The notes: generated by a model from the letters alone, not told the origin. A DNA stretch of 6,351 nucleotides from Candidatus Atribacteria bacterium (GCA_029982105.1 JARRCQ010000100.1:1-6351), one strand, 5' to 3'. Counted from the stretch's first letter, positions 1 through 6,213 are shown. Numbers and translations: made by a program.

Positions 1-55
1 TTTTTTTCAATATAAGCATCAAAAAAGCAAAAAGCCAGTTACATTGGGCTAAAAA

Positions 56-100
56 CTCGGGATCGCCACGGGATACGAGCAAACAACCCTCGCGATGACA
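56..100. repeat. fragment of a dispersed intergenic repeat
   Basis: Non-coding stretch with a GGGATCGCCACGGG start and a CCTCGCGATGACA end. The pentamers ATCGC (62-66) and GCGAT (92-96) are inverted. The pattern resembles the widespread 'GATTGCCACG...TCGCAATGAC' intergenic repeats of many bacterial genomes, and a related TTGCGATGAC end occurs at 4094-4103. The family name is unknown to me and the call rests on pattern similarity only. Confidence 0.4.
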
Positions 101-101
101 G

Positions 102-124
102 ATGAGGAGGCTTCGCCTCCTCAT
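102..124. other. strong GC-rich hairpin
   Basis: ATGAGGAGGC and GCCTCCTCAT form a perfect 10-bp stem around a 3-base TTC loop. No T-run follows on either strand, so it is not a canonical intrinsic terminator. It lies next to the repeat fragment and may be part of it, or may mark the 3' end of a gene left of the window. Confidence 0.6.
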
Positions 125-164
125 AACCCCGACTATAAGGGGGTTTACCTCCTTATCAACCCCC
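125..164. other. two mutually exclusive hairpins sharing one arm
   Basis: The central GGGGGTT (139-145) can pair with AACCCC at 125-130 or with AACCCCC at 158-164. A further ATAAGG/CCTTAT pairing (135-140 with 151-156) overlaps both. Such a shared arm is the geometry of a conformational switch, but no T-run or nearby regulated start supports a specific mechanism. It could simply be degenerate palindromic repeat material. Confidence 0.4.
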
Positions 165-194
165 AAAAGGCAAGAAATAAAGAAAAAATAAAAA

Positions 195-240
195 GGTAGA
201 AAAACCACCGAGGAAGACGCTTTTTCTTCCTCAGTGGTTT
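195..240 (-). terminator. leftward intrinsic terminator candidate
   Basis: Arms 202-208 (AAACCAC) and 234-240 (GTGGTTT) pair. One C/A mismatch (209/233) follows, then eight more pairs between 210-217 and 225-232, closing a 7-base loop. Read on the minus strand, the stem runs straight into T-rich sequence (TTTTTCTACCTTTTT). It would stop leftward transcription arriving from the tRNA side. On the plus strand it lies just upstream of the PIN remnant's ribosome site. Confidence 0.6.
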
Positions 241-265
241 GCACTTGACCCTGGAGGAGGTTGTA

Positions 266-505
266 ATGGCTGGCAAAACCGCTGTTGCTACAGAAAGTAA
301 GATTAAGGTAGTAATAGATGCTAATGTCTTTATATTTGCTTTTGTCTTCGGAGGCAATGCCTTAGAAATTATAAGGTTATTCCTAAAGAGCAATATAGAA
401 GTTTATCCCCAAGTTAAAGCCTCTATGATAGAGAGTAAAGATGATGATTAAAGATGATGATTAAAGATTATCTCTGTTAGTGAATTTTTAGAAATTGGAG
501 GATGA
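266..505 (+). pseudogene. decayed PIN-domain (VapC-like) ribonuclease gene
   Basis: An ATG at 266 follows a strong GGAGGAGG site (253-260). The reading frame gives 61 residues to a TAA at 449-451. Residues 13-36 (KIKVVIDANVFIFAFVFGGN...) match the opening beta strand and first catalytic Asp (D18) of the PIN family, the RNase fold of VapC toxins. The usual body of about 130-145 residues is missing. In the same frame after the stop, 461-505 reads LKIISVSEFLEIGG then a stop, which resembles the usual PIN C-terminal strand and tail. Between them a 13-base unit (AAAGATGATGATT) is tandemly duplicated at 437-449 and 450-462. I read this as a gene that lost its centre, including the later acidic residues, and so is inactive. 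No intact antitoxin is seen beside it. The family call is by eye; a short intact ORF of unknown role is the alternative. Confidence 0.6.
437..462 (+). repeat. 13-bp tandem duplication
   Basis: AAAGATGATGATT occurs twice head to tail, and a partial third AAAGAT follows at 463-468. It sits at the stop codon of the PIN remnant and looks like a slippage product. Confidence 0.8.
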
Positions 506-823
506 GAAAGAGCTGAGGGCTTTTTGAGCTTTGGTCTTAGCTACTCCAGGAGTTAATTGCCTCTCTACCTTTAAAGTTAAAATTCTCAGGTAATAACTTC
601 AAGGCTTCTCCCTGGTCTAGTAGTAGTCTTTTAAAGTGCATGGTCTTAAGCCTTTAATGTGTTTTGTAAGAGAAACTCTTCTAAATGTTCTCTTCAGGTT
701 TTAGGTTGAACCAGCTTGAAGCCTTTCCTCTTTTCAAAACTACTTTTTTGGACGACGCCCTTCGGGTTTAAGAAAAGGGAAAAGAGAAAGAGGGAAGTAC
801 TCAAAATGGCTCTACAAAAATAA
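506..823. other. gap without a convincing gene
   Basis: No ORF with a good start and family signature is visible. On the minus strand, 641 to 537 reads as a 34-residue frame (start MHFKRLLLDQGEALKLL), preceded in frame by stops. Its centre vaguely resembles a VapB/AbrB-type 'QAvrLPkeFrfeG' strand with one inserted residue. It has no good ribosome site and could be chance. Small inverted repeats occur, such as CTCTTTTC against GAAAAGAG around 729-786. The leftward tRNA transcript would enter this region. Confidence 0.5.
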
Positions 824-900
824 TGGCGCCCCCAAGCAGATTTGAACTGCTGCCGCCGCCTTGAAAGGGCGGTGTCCTTACCAGGCTAGACGATGGGGGC
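824..900 (-). tRNA. tRNA-Glu (anticodon UUC)
   Basis: The minus strand folds as a full cloverleaf. It has acceptor GCCCCCA/TGGGGGC (900-894 with 834-828), D-stem GTC/GAC, anticodon stem CCGCC/GGCGG and T-stem AGCAG/CTGCT. The anticodon loop is CTTTCAA, so the anticodon is TTC (865-863), reading GAA/GAG glutamate codons. The T-loop is TTCAAAT, the discriminator base is G, and the CCA end is encoded (826-824). The D-arm and anticodon arm match the common bacterial tRNA-Glu pattern (GTCTAG...GGACACCGCCCTTTCA). A leftward promoter lies 20 bases upstream, and T-rich sequence (TTATTTTTG) follows directly after CCA. Confidence 0.97.
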
Positions 901-919
901 GCTATATCCAGCTATCTAT

Positions 920-947
920 TTTATACTAACTCCCCTGAATTAAGCAA
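920..947 (-). promoter_or_regulatory. promoter of tRNA-Glu
   Basis: On the minus strand, TTGCTT (947-942) and TATAAA (925-920) are 16 bases apart. The predicted start is about 13 bases before the mature tRNA. The -10 matches consensus at 5 of 6 positions; the -35 is weak (TTG only). It lies within 25 bases of the ferredoxin stop, so some tRNA transcript could also come from readthrough. Confidence 0.6.
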
Positions 948-969
948 GGGGGTGTGCCAAAAAATTTTT

Positions 970-1152
970 CTACTCCCGGATTATTGCCGCACTAGGACAG
1001 GAGTCAATGGCTTCGTCTACACAGTCTAAATTCTCATCAGCTCCTTCTTTTATTCTGCTTATACCGGTAGAGTCCATCTCAAAAACATCGGGGCAAATCT
1101 GAACACATAATTCACATCCAGAACACAATTCTTCATCTACTCGTAGTGCCAT
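970..1152 (-). CDS. ferredoxin, single [4Fe-4S] cluster
   Basis: A small soluble cytoplasmic electron carrier of 60 residues, the usual size for monocluster ferredoxins. C10, C13 and C16 (CSGCELC) with C52 (SCPSA) supply the four cluster ligands. C20 (ICPDVFEM) and C44 occupy the positions that form a disulfide in Pyrococcus/Thermotoga-type ferredoxins, so a structural disulfide is possible; there is no second cluster. The acidic surface fits a low-potential partner protein. I chose the ATG at 1152 because an AAAGGAGG site lies 8 bases upstream (1168-1161). An in-frame ATG at 1203 would overlap the -10 box and is rejected. Stop TAG at 972-970. It has its own promoter and is probably a single-gene unit 300 bases downstream of the rubredoxin. 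The redox partner is unknown; the flavoenzyme next door is a candidate only by proximity. Confidence 0.95.
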   Translation of the reverse strand: MALRVDEELCSGCELCVQICPDVFEMDSTGISRIKEGADENLDCVDEAIDSCPSAAIIRE

Positions 1153-1201
1153 AGTTATATCCTCCTTTAGTGGAAGTGTAGTTTTTTGCAAACCGAGAGA
1201 C

Positions 1202-1230
1202 ATTATAGCACATTTGTCACTAATTGGCAG
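1202..1230 (-). promoter_or_regulatory. ferredoxin promoter
   Basis: A perfect TATAAT -10 (1207-1202) and CTGCCA -35 (1230-1225, 4 of 6 matches) are separated by 17 bases on the minus strand. Transcription would start near 1195, giving a leader of about 43 bases before the ATG at 1152. Confidence 0.75.
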
Positions 1231-1407
1231 ATTGAATTAAGAAAATTTCTTTAACATTTTTAAAGTATTCATTAGAGAATTGCAGCAGACACTTTAGAAA
1301 AATTGGTTTGATGTAGACCAAAATACATAATCGCCTATAAAGTAGAAACCTCTTTCGGCTGGTATATCTAAGATTAATTACCCCTCAGGATCAGCTCTTT
1401 TTTGGAA

Positions 1408-1449
1408 AGGGAACTGTGACAGCCTTGCCTATCTAATGCACAGTTCCCT
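1408..1449. terminator. hairpin at the end of the flavoenzyme-rubredoxin unit
   Basis: AGGGAACTGTG (1408-1418) and CACAGTTCCCT (1439-1449) form a perfect 11-bp stem with a 20-base loop. It lies 20 bases past the rubredoxin stop, where an operon end is expected. The leftward flank (TTTCCAAAAAAG) lacks a T-run, so it is not a classic intrinsic terminator in that direction. On the plus strand AGTTTTG follows. A 3'-end stabiliser or processing site is equally possible. Confidence 0.45.
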
Positions 1450-1468
1450 AGTTTTGTAACGTGTATAG

Positions 1469-1633
1469 TTAATTATTAATTGGTTCGAATTTATCTTTTG
1501 TGCTACCACAAACAGGACATACCCAATCAGCTGGTAAATCCTCAAAAGCCGTACCAGGCTTTATACCTGAACTTGGATCTCCTTTGATGGGGTCATATAC
1601 ATAACCACACACACTGCATTTGTACTTTTGCAT
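1469..1633 (-). CDS. rubredoxin
   Basis: A 54-residue mononuclear iron protein, full length for the family and a cytoplasmic one-electron carrier. The two knuckles C6-x2-C9-G ([10 protein letters not shown]) and C39-P-x-C42-G (DWVCPVCG) bind the Fe(SCys)4 site. The family's aromatic core (Y4, Y11, Y13, F30, W37, F49) and the [11 protein letters not shown] and FEDLPADW stretches are all present. The ATG at 1633 follows AAAGGAG (1650-1644) with 10 bases spacing. The gene begins 38 bases after the flavoenzyme stop with no terminator or clear promoter between, so they are probably co-transcribed and the rubredoxin may exchange electrons with that enzyme (inference). Rubredoxins in anaerobes commonly serve superoxide reductase, rubrerythrin or flavodiiron proteins; none of these is in the window. 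Confidence 0.97.
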   Translation of the reverse strand: MQKYKCSVCGYVYDPIKGDPSSGIKPGTAFEDLPADWVCPVCGSTKDKFEPINN

Positions 1634-1671
1634 TACCTTCAATCTCCTTTCAACATATATTATATAAAAAT

Positions 1672-3618
1672 CTAAGCTTCCTTTATTAATTTGGATAGGC
1701 CTACAGCATCCTCTAAAGCTGATGCCACATCACGAGGAGCTGCTGCATCTCCAATGATATACAGTTGCGGCACTAACCCCTTTAATTTATTATATAGTTC
1801 GTTATTGGGTGTCTTTATACCTGTGGCAACTACGGCGTCAATGTTACTCAGTTTTTCTGTGGTACCAAGATATAAATTAAGCAGAGTAGCCTCACCGTTT
1901 TTGAAATCAGTCAATACCTTCATAGGATGCAGCATTAAGTTTTCTCCTCCGGCGAGCCGTTTAAAATTATCAAGCAGTATTGGGGCGGTTATGTTTTGAC
2001 CATTAAAGAAAGCAGGAGTTACCCAGTGGACAATTTTTCCGGATTTAACCAATAGTTCGGTAATAGCTGCGCCCTCAGTGCTTGCATCGTTATCCAGCAC
2101 CAGGATGTTGTTTCCTTCTACTTTGCCATCGAGTGCATCGAGAGTATTGTAAAAAGCAGGATTTGTGGAGATTAGGGTAGAGCCGGTGGCAATGATGACT
2201 ATATCCGGGTTTTCTTTTACCACGGTATCGGCATCTGCCTCTGAATTTAATCTTAAGTCTACATTATCTAGAGTTTCAAGCATGTGTATTAGATATCTAC
2301 TAACTCCAGATACTCCACGCCTTCCTGGCAACCTGCTTTCCCAACGTACTCTACCACCCAAGTCATTGTCTTTTTCCAATAAAACCACCTTATTTCCCCG
2401 CCGAGCATATATCTCAGCAGCCTTCATACCGGCAGGACCTCCTCCAATTACTACTATCTTCTTAGGCGTGGTAGTTTTTTTATAAAGGATATCTTCCCCA
2501 TATTTCTTTTCATGTCCTGAAGTGGGGTTTTGAACACAGCTTATAGGCAAGTTCTGGAGTAACCTGCCCATGCATTTCTGATTGCAACCAATACAGCCCC
2601 TTATCTCCTCAGGTTTTCCTGCCTCTGCTTTATTTGCCCAATAGGGGTCAGCTATTAAAGCTCTGGCCATACCCACCATATCCAGATAACCTTTTTCTAA
2701 TGCATTCTCAGCAGTAGCTGGCCAGATAATACGTCCGTTACCAATGACGATTTTGTCGGTGGCTTTTTTAATTTTTGCTACATCTTCTAAAAGAAAGCCT
2801 TGAGGTATATTCATAGATGGTACAAGCATATCAATGCTTTCCCAGGTGCCGGTGTCTGTGCTTATATAGTCGGCGAGGATAGAGAATAATTTTGCATATG
2901 CAATAGCTTCATCCACTCCATAGTCTCCGGGTAGGTATCTGTTTATACCCAATCTTACGCCCAAGGGCACCTGCCCTATCTTATTTCTTATAGCACTCAA
3001 AATTTCGACAACTATCCTACCTCGGTTTTCGATGCTGCCACCGTATCTATCCGTGCGCTGATTCTTGAGTAAAGATATAAATTGCCCTAATATTCCATCA
3101 TGGGCAACTTTTATCTCCACGCCATCGAAGCCAGCTTCGAAAAGCATTGCCGCAGATGATGCAAAAGAATCTATCAATTCTTCTATTTCTTCTATGGTCA
3201 TCTCTTTAGGTATCTCACCCACAGTCATATCAGGTATAGCAGACGGAGCCCAGGTGGGCCGAAATGTTTCCACGCTTTTAGTCTGATTGCCCATATGGGT
3301 GAGCTGAACAAATATCTTAGAACCGTGAGAATGAACAGCATCTACTATTTTCTTAAACTTAGGGATATCATCTTGATGGTATCCTATACCCAAACCAGGA
3401 TATACCCCGGAGGGGTGAACAACCCGGCTGGGTAAAACTATAAGGCCAGCACCGCCTTTTGCTCTCTCTTCGTAGTAATATACCTCTCGTTCAGTAGGGC
3501 TATACTCTTGATCTACGTAAGCTGTGGCATGAGGCAGGAATACAACTCTATTTTTGATTTCTACTCCATTTACGGTAATGGGTGTAAAAAGATGGGGAAA
3601 CAAAAGCTTTCTTTCCAT
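1672..3618 (-). CDS. NAD(P)H:flavin oxidoreductase, 2,4-dienoyl-CoA reductase type
   Basis: A 648-residue multidomain flavoenzyme, close in size to FadH. Residues 5-335 form the FMN-binding TIM barrel of the Old Yellow Enzyme family ([12 protein letters not shown] near 21-32, [15 protein letters not shown] at 187-201, VIGNGRI near 291-297). C342, C345, C349 and C361 (CxxCxxxC-x11-C) match the [4Fe-4S] ligands of FadH and trimethylamine dehydrogenase. Residues 387-480 start an FAD Rossmann fold (VVIGGGPAG at 389-397; EKDNDLGGR). A nucleotide-binding half follows (about 503-535), then a C-terminal FAD motif ([10 protein letters not shown] at 621-630). Family chemistry passes electrons from NAD(P)H via FAD and the cluster to FMN and then substrate. 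The active-site stretch is unusual: in [13 protein letters not shown] (168-180), G175 replaces the catalytic Tyr of OYE and FadH. A dienoyl-CoA substrate is therefore not assured; amine demethylation or another reduction is possible. The ATG at 3618 follows GGGAGG (3631-3626) with 7 bases spacing. First gene of a unit with rubredoxin. Confidence 0.93.
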   Translation of the reverse strand: MERKLLFPHLFTPITVNGVEIKNRVVFLPHATAYVDQEYSPTEREVYYYEERAKGGAGLIVLPSRVVHPSGVYPGLGIGYHQDDIPKFKKIVDAVHSHGSKIFVQLTHMGNQTKSVETFRPTWAPSAIPDMTVGEIPKEMTIEEIEELIDSFASSAAMLFEAGFDGVEIKVAHDGILGQFISLLKNQRTDRYGGSIENRGRIVVEILSAIRNKIGQVPLGVRLGINRYLPGDYGVDEAIAYAKLFSILADYISTDTGTWESIDMLVPSMNIPQGFLLEDVAKIKKATDKIVIGNGRIIWPATAENALEKGYLDMVGMARALIADPYWANKAEAGKPEEIRGCIGCNQKCMGRLLQNLPISCVQNPTSGHEKKYGEDILYKKTTTPKKIVVIGGGPAGMKAAEIYARRGNKVVLLEKDNDLGGRVRWESRLPGRRGVSGVSRYLIHMLETLDNVDLRLNSEADADTVVKENPDIVIIATGSTLISTNPAFYNTLDALDGKVEGNNILVLDNDASTEGAAITELLVKSGKIVHWVTPAFFNGQNITAPILLDNFKRLAGGENLMLHPMKVLTDFKNGEATLLNLYLGTTEKLSNIDAVVATGIKTPNNELYNKLKGLVPQLYIIGDAAAPRDVASALEDAVGLSKLIKEA

Positions 3619-3646
3619 TTCATTGCCTCCCAGTAATAAATAGTTA

Positions 3647-3679
3647 ATATATAAATCCGGAATGATGTGTAATTATTCC
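3647..3679 (-). promoter_or_regulatory. leader of the flavoenzyme unit with a small inverted repeat
   Basis: GGAAT (3659-3663) and ATTCC (3675-3679) are inverted with 11 bases between, about 40-60 bases upstream of the flavoenzyme ATG. A TATA-rich tract (TATATATT, 3654-3647 on the minus strand) could hold a -10, but I find no convincing -35. An operator is conceivable; this is a weak call. Confidence 0.25.
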
Positions 3680-3728
3680 AGTCACGTCCATATGAGTATT
3701 AAAAATTAGGAGAGGTAATGAAGATTGT

Positions 3729-3759
3729 TTGACAAGCCCCACCTTTTACAGAGGATAAT
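3729..3759 (+). promoter_or_regulatory. possible rightward promoter
   Basis: A perfect TTGACA (3729-3734) and GATAAT (3754-3759, 5 of 6 matches) point right, but the 19-base spacer is longer than optimal. Only repeat-like sequence lies downstream until 4365. Confidence 0.3.
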
Positions 3760-3898
3760 TCCTTCCTATACCCAAGATGCATGCCTACTTACCCTTTGGA
3801 AGTGAGAGTGAGAGTGAAGGTGAAATTCCCTCAAGTTCGGCACTCCGGGATTCTTCTACCCTCCTTTTATCCGTCACCATGGCAATCTTTAAGCCAGG

Positions 3899-3954
3899 GG
3901 TCCAAAAGTACTTAAAAATATCTGGATTCCCGACTAAAGATTTCGAGAATGACG
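3899..3954 (+). repeat. dispersed repeat, copy A
   Basis: Runs from GGTCCAAAAGTACTTAAAAA to GAATGACG. It aligns with copy B through matching blocks: GGTC, an AGTA(C/T)TTAAAAA core, GGAT, and a terminal AATGACG. The GGATTCCCG...GAATGACG form resembles the 'GGATTCCCG...CGGGAATGACG' interspersed repeats of many genomes. An inverted GTCATTC (3998-4004) matches its GAATGAC (3947-3953). Open frames across the region are repeat-derived and not treated as genes. Confidence 0.55.
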
Positions 3955-4022
3955 AGAAAGGGGTGTCACCCCGGAATGTTTATGTCAACGCTTTGCTGTC
4001 ATTCCTGAAGGTCTCTGCGAGT

Positions 4023-4073
4023 GGTCTACAGTATTTAAAAACATGGATATCTCGCTAGATTTTAAAAATGACG
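4023..4073 (+). repeat. dispersed repeat, copy B
   Basis: A diverged direct copy of 3899-3954, about 124 bases away (GGTCTACAGTATTTAAAAAC ... AATGACG). It is slightly shorter through small deletions. The downstream TTGCGATGACC (4094-4104) resembles the end of the element at 56-100, so this gap looks like a mosaic of repeat fragments. Confidence 0.5.
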
Positions 4074-4364
4074 GGGGCAGCCTATAATGCCTCCTTGCGA
4101 TGACCCCTGGAGGGTTACCACAAAAAGAGAAAAGAAAAGTCTGGAAAGGCAAGAATTATTGGGGAGGGAAAGGGTTTTCCTTCAGTTGGTGTGTTCCTTG
4201 TTAGTTTTTAGGGCGCTATGGTTAATAATACCAGATTAATAAAAAGTGATGGGTAGGGGGAGAATTTCTCAGCAGCCTGAGGGAATGAAGATTAAACTTT
4301 TGAGTTTATGATTTGTTATCAATTAGAAATGGCATTTTTAGCTCTTTTTTGAGATAATGAGGTT
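4074..4364 (+). other. non-coding leader of the glycosyl-hydrolase-like gene
   Basis: No supported ORF. It is purine-rich at 4121-4160. Two small perfect hairpins lie near the gene: CTCAG-CAGC-CTGAG (4268-4281) and TAAACT-TTTG-AGTTTA (4293-4308). The second overlaps a TATGAT sequence (4307-4312) that could be a -10, so it could be an operator, but no good -35 is found. Confidence 0.35.
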
Positions 4365-6158
4365 ATGAAAAAACTTCTCTTAACCTTAATGTTAACTTTC
4401 CTTGTGGGATGGGTTTGTTTGTGTTCTGTGGCCTTGGCAGCTACTGAATTCCGGGGAGTATGGATAGATGTGCGGAGTATTCCCCTAACCGAAGATGGTA
4501 TTCGAAATATGGTGAGGCAGGTGCATTCGGCTAATTTTAATGCTCTTTTAGTGGAGTCTTTTTATTTAGGCCAAACCATTTATCCTTCTTCCTTCTTAGC
4601 TTCTCAAGGCTTAGCTTCTCAAATGTCTACTTTTCAGGAGGCCGGCATCGACCCTTTGAAAATCATTGTAGAAGAAGCCCATCATCTTTCTTTACAGGTG
4701 CATGTGTGGTTTGATATGTTTTATGTGGGGCTCAATGAGCCTGGAGCTTTACTTTCTCGCTATCCTCAGTGGAGTGCCATAAACCGAGATGGAAGCACTG
4801 GCTATCAGCAAGGGAATAACCGCTTTTTCTGGATTTGCCCTGCTCACTCGGGGGTAAGGGAATTTTATTCTCAACTCCTCCGGGAAGTAGGCGAAAATTA
4901 CCCTATAGATGGGGTGCATCTTGATTATCTTCGCTTTCCCGACCCGACTTTAGCTGATACTTGCTATGCTCCGGAACATTGCCAAAAGTTTAAGGAAAAG
5001 TATGGTATCGACCCCCGGGAAATTAGCCCCTGGAGTCAGGCGGATCTTTATCGGGAATGGAATACCATACGCGCTCAATCTTTAACCGACTTTGTGGCTT
5101 ATATCTCAGGGGAGTTGCACCATTCGTTGCCTCATTTAATTTTTTCCTGTGCAGTGAAACCTCAGGGTTTTCCAGAGGAGTTGAATCCTCGGTCGTTACA
5201 AGATTGGCCTCGCTGGGCAGAATTAGGGCTTTTTGATGTTTTCATTCCTATGACTTATAGTTCTCGACCTCCGGAGTTTAAGGGCTTGTTGCTCTGGATA
5301 AACACTTTTCTTCCTTCTTCTGCGCCTTTTTATAGTGGAATTTGGGGAGTTAATCTTTCGGACTATTCTATCGCTCGGGAGATTACCATTGCTCGAGAAG
5401 CAAAATCACAAGGAGTGTCTATTTTTGCCTATCCTTATCTTTCCGGTGAGACTTTGAATTTCTTATCTGCTGGTCCTTTTCAAGAAAAAGTAGCTCCTCC
5501 TACTATTGAAGAATTAGCAGCTCCGCGGGAACTTCCTCCTCAAGTGAAACCTCTTTCTTATTATCAGGAAAGCGCTCGGCAAATTACGGCTCTTTATACC
5601 GATACTCCGATTGTGTCTGACGGTATTTTAGAAAAAAGCTGGGACTCTGCTCACTGGCAGACCGATTTTACTCTTATTACCGGAGAAGGAAAGGCCACTG
5701 AAGAGACTCGAGTAGCCCTCCTTTATGACTCTCAAAACTTATATATTGCCTTTCTTTTCGAGAAAGACCCCAGTGAGGTGGTGTCTTCTGTAACCCAGAG
5801 AGATGGACCGGCATTTTATGATGACTCAGTAGAAATTTTTCTGGATCCGGGGAAAAGTAAAAGTTTTTACTATCAGCTGGTGACAAACTTAGCAAGTGCT
5901 CAATATGATGGCTCTTCTTTGCAAGGAGCGGCCTGGAATGCCAACTGGAAAGTAGGAGTTTCTCCAAAAGACCATCTTTATTCCTTGGAGATAGCTATTC
6001 CTTTTTCTGAAATAGGTGGAGAGCCTCCTTCTCCCGGAGAAGAATGGGGGATAAATTTTTATCGTAACAACTTAAAGTCGGAAGAATTCAGTGCCTGGTC
6101 GCCTACTCCAGGTGTCTATGCTGTGCCTTCTCTTTTTGGAACGGTAGAATTTTCTTAG
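4365..6158 (+). CDS. secreted GHL10 (DUF187) glycosyl-hydrolase-like protein with CBM9-like domain
   Basis: A 597-residue exported protein. Residues 1-25 are a signal peptide (KK, hydrophobic LLLTLMLTFLVGWV, then SVALA before A26); no lipobox is seen. Residues 27-375 match the GHL10/DUF187 barrel (COG1649): TEFRGVWIDVRS at 27-38, VHVWFDMFY at 112-120, and IDGVHLDYLRFPD at 181-193 with D187 a likely acidic catalytic residue. DVFIPMTYSS follows at 291-300. E. coli DigH of this family cleaves peptidoglycan glycan strands lacking stem peptides, so a cell-wall or other polysaccharide substrate is plausible. A Pro-rich linker (about 377-405) leads to a CBM9-like beta domain (405-597), with YDDSVEIFLDP at 485-495 and WGINFYRNN at 561-569. 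The carbohydrate-binding module suggests action on external glycan. The ribosome site is poor: GAGG ends only 2 bases before the ATG. Convergent with the RNA candidate on the right; the shared hairpin at 6169-6213 may end its mRNA. Confidence 0.93.
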   Translation: MKKLLLTLMLTFLVGWVCLCSVALAATEFRGVWIDVRSIPLTEDGIRNMVRQVHSANFNALLVESFYLGQTIYPSSFLASQGLASQMSTFQEAGIDPLKIIVEEAHHLSLQVHVWFDMFYVGLNEPGALLSRYPQWSAINRDGSTGYQQGNNRFFWICPAHSGVREFYSQLLREVGENYPIDGVHLDYLRFPDPTLADTCYAPEHCQKFKEKYGIDPREISPWSQADLYREWNTIRAQSLTDFVAYISGELHHSLPHLIFSCAVKPQGFPEELNPRSLQDWPRWAELGLFDVFIPMTYSSRPPEFKGLLLWINTFLPSSAPFYSGIWGVNLSDYSIAREITIAREAKSQGVSIFAYPYLSGETLNFLSAGPFQEKVAPPTIEELAAPRELPPQVKPLSYYQESARQITALYTDTPIVSDGILEKSWDSAHWQTDFTLITGEGKATEETRVALLYDSQNLYIAFLFEKDPSEVVSSVTQRDGPAFYDDSVEIFLDPGKSKSFYYQLVTNLASAQYDGSSLQGAAWNANWKVGVSPKDHLYSLEIAIPFSEIGGEPPSPGEEWGINFYRNNLKSEEFSAWSPTPGVYAVPSLFGTVEFS

Positions 6159-6162
6159 CCCT

Positions 6163-6213
6163 AAAAAACATCTATGGGGAGTTATCTTGTTAGAAGATAA
6201 CTCCCCATAGATG
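6163..6213 (-). terminator. strong intrinsic terminator, leftward (possibly bidirectional)
   Basis: Arms 6169-6188 and 6194-6213 are perfectly complementary for 20 bp around a GTTAG loop. On the minus strand the stem is followed at once by six T residues (6168-6163), a textbook intrinsic terminator. On the plus strand only a delayed TTTT (6224-6227) follows, so it would be a weaker terminator for the hydrolase gene, whose stop lies 10 bases before the stem. Confidence 0.85.

Noticed and set aside
145..393. 82-codon minus-strand frame, hydrophobic
   Set aside because: It overlaps the PIN remnant and the terminator hairpin, has no ribosome site, and shows no family pattern.
824..900. tRNA-Glu 3' end as an integration site
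   Set aside because: No second copy of the tRNA 3' end and no integrase gene are present in the window.
1153..1203. Longer ferredoxin start at 1203
   Set aside because: The ATG falls in the TATAAT -10 box and lacks a ribosome site, whereas the ATG at 1152 has AAAGGAGG at good spacing and gives the standard ferredoxin N-terminus.
1285..1372. Minus-strand frame reading GFYFIGDYVFWSTSNQFF and a longer frame beside it
   Set aside because: Short, without start codon or ribosome site, and matches nothing recognisable.
1691..1999. Plus-strand frame antisense to the flavoenzyme
   Set aside because: Shadow of a well-supported coding sequence; Ser/Ala-rich composition with no motif. The same applies to 2165-2485 and 3065-3286.
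3777..4058. 93-codon plus-strand frame
   Set aside because: It runs through the two direct repeat copies and a GTGAGA microsatellite, has no ribosome site, and shows no protein family pattern.
5677..5967. 96-codon minus-strand frame inside the hydrolase gene
   Set aside because: Shadow of the CBM9-like domain coding sequence.
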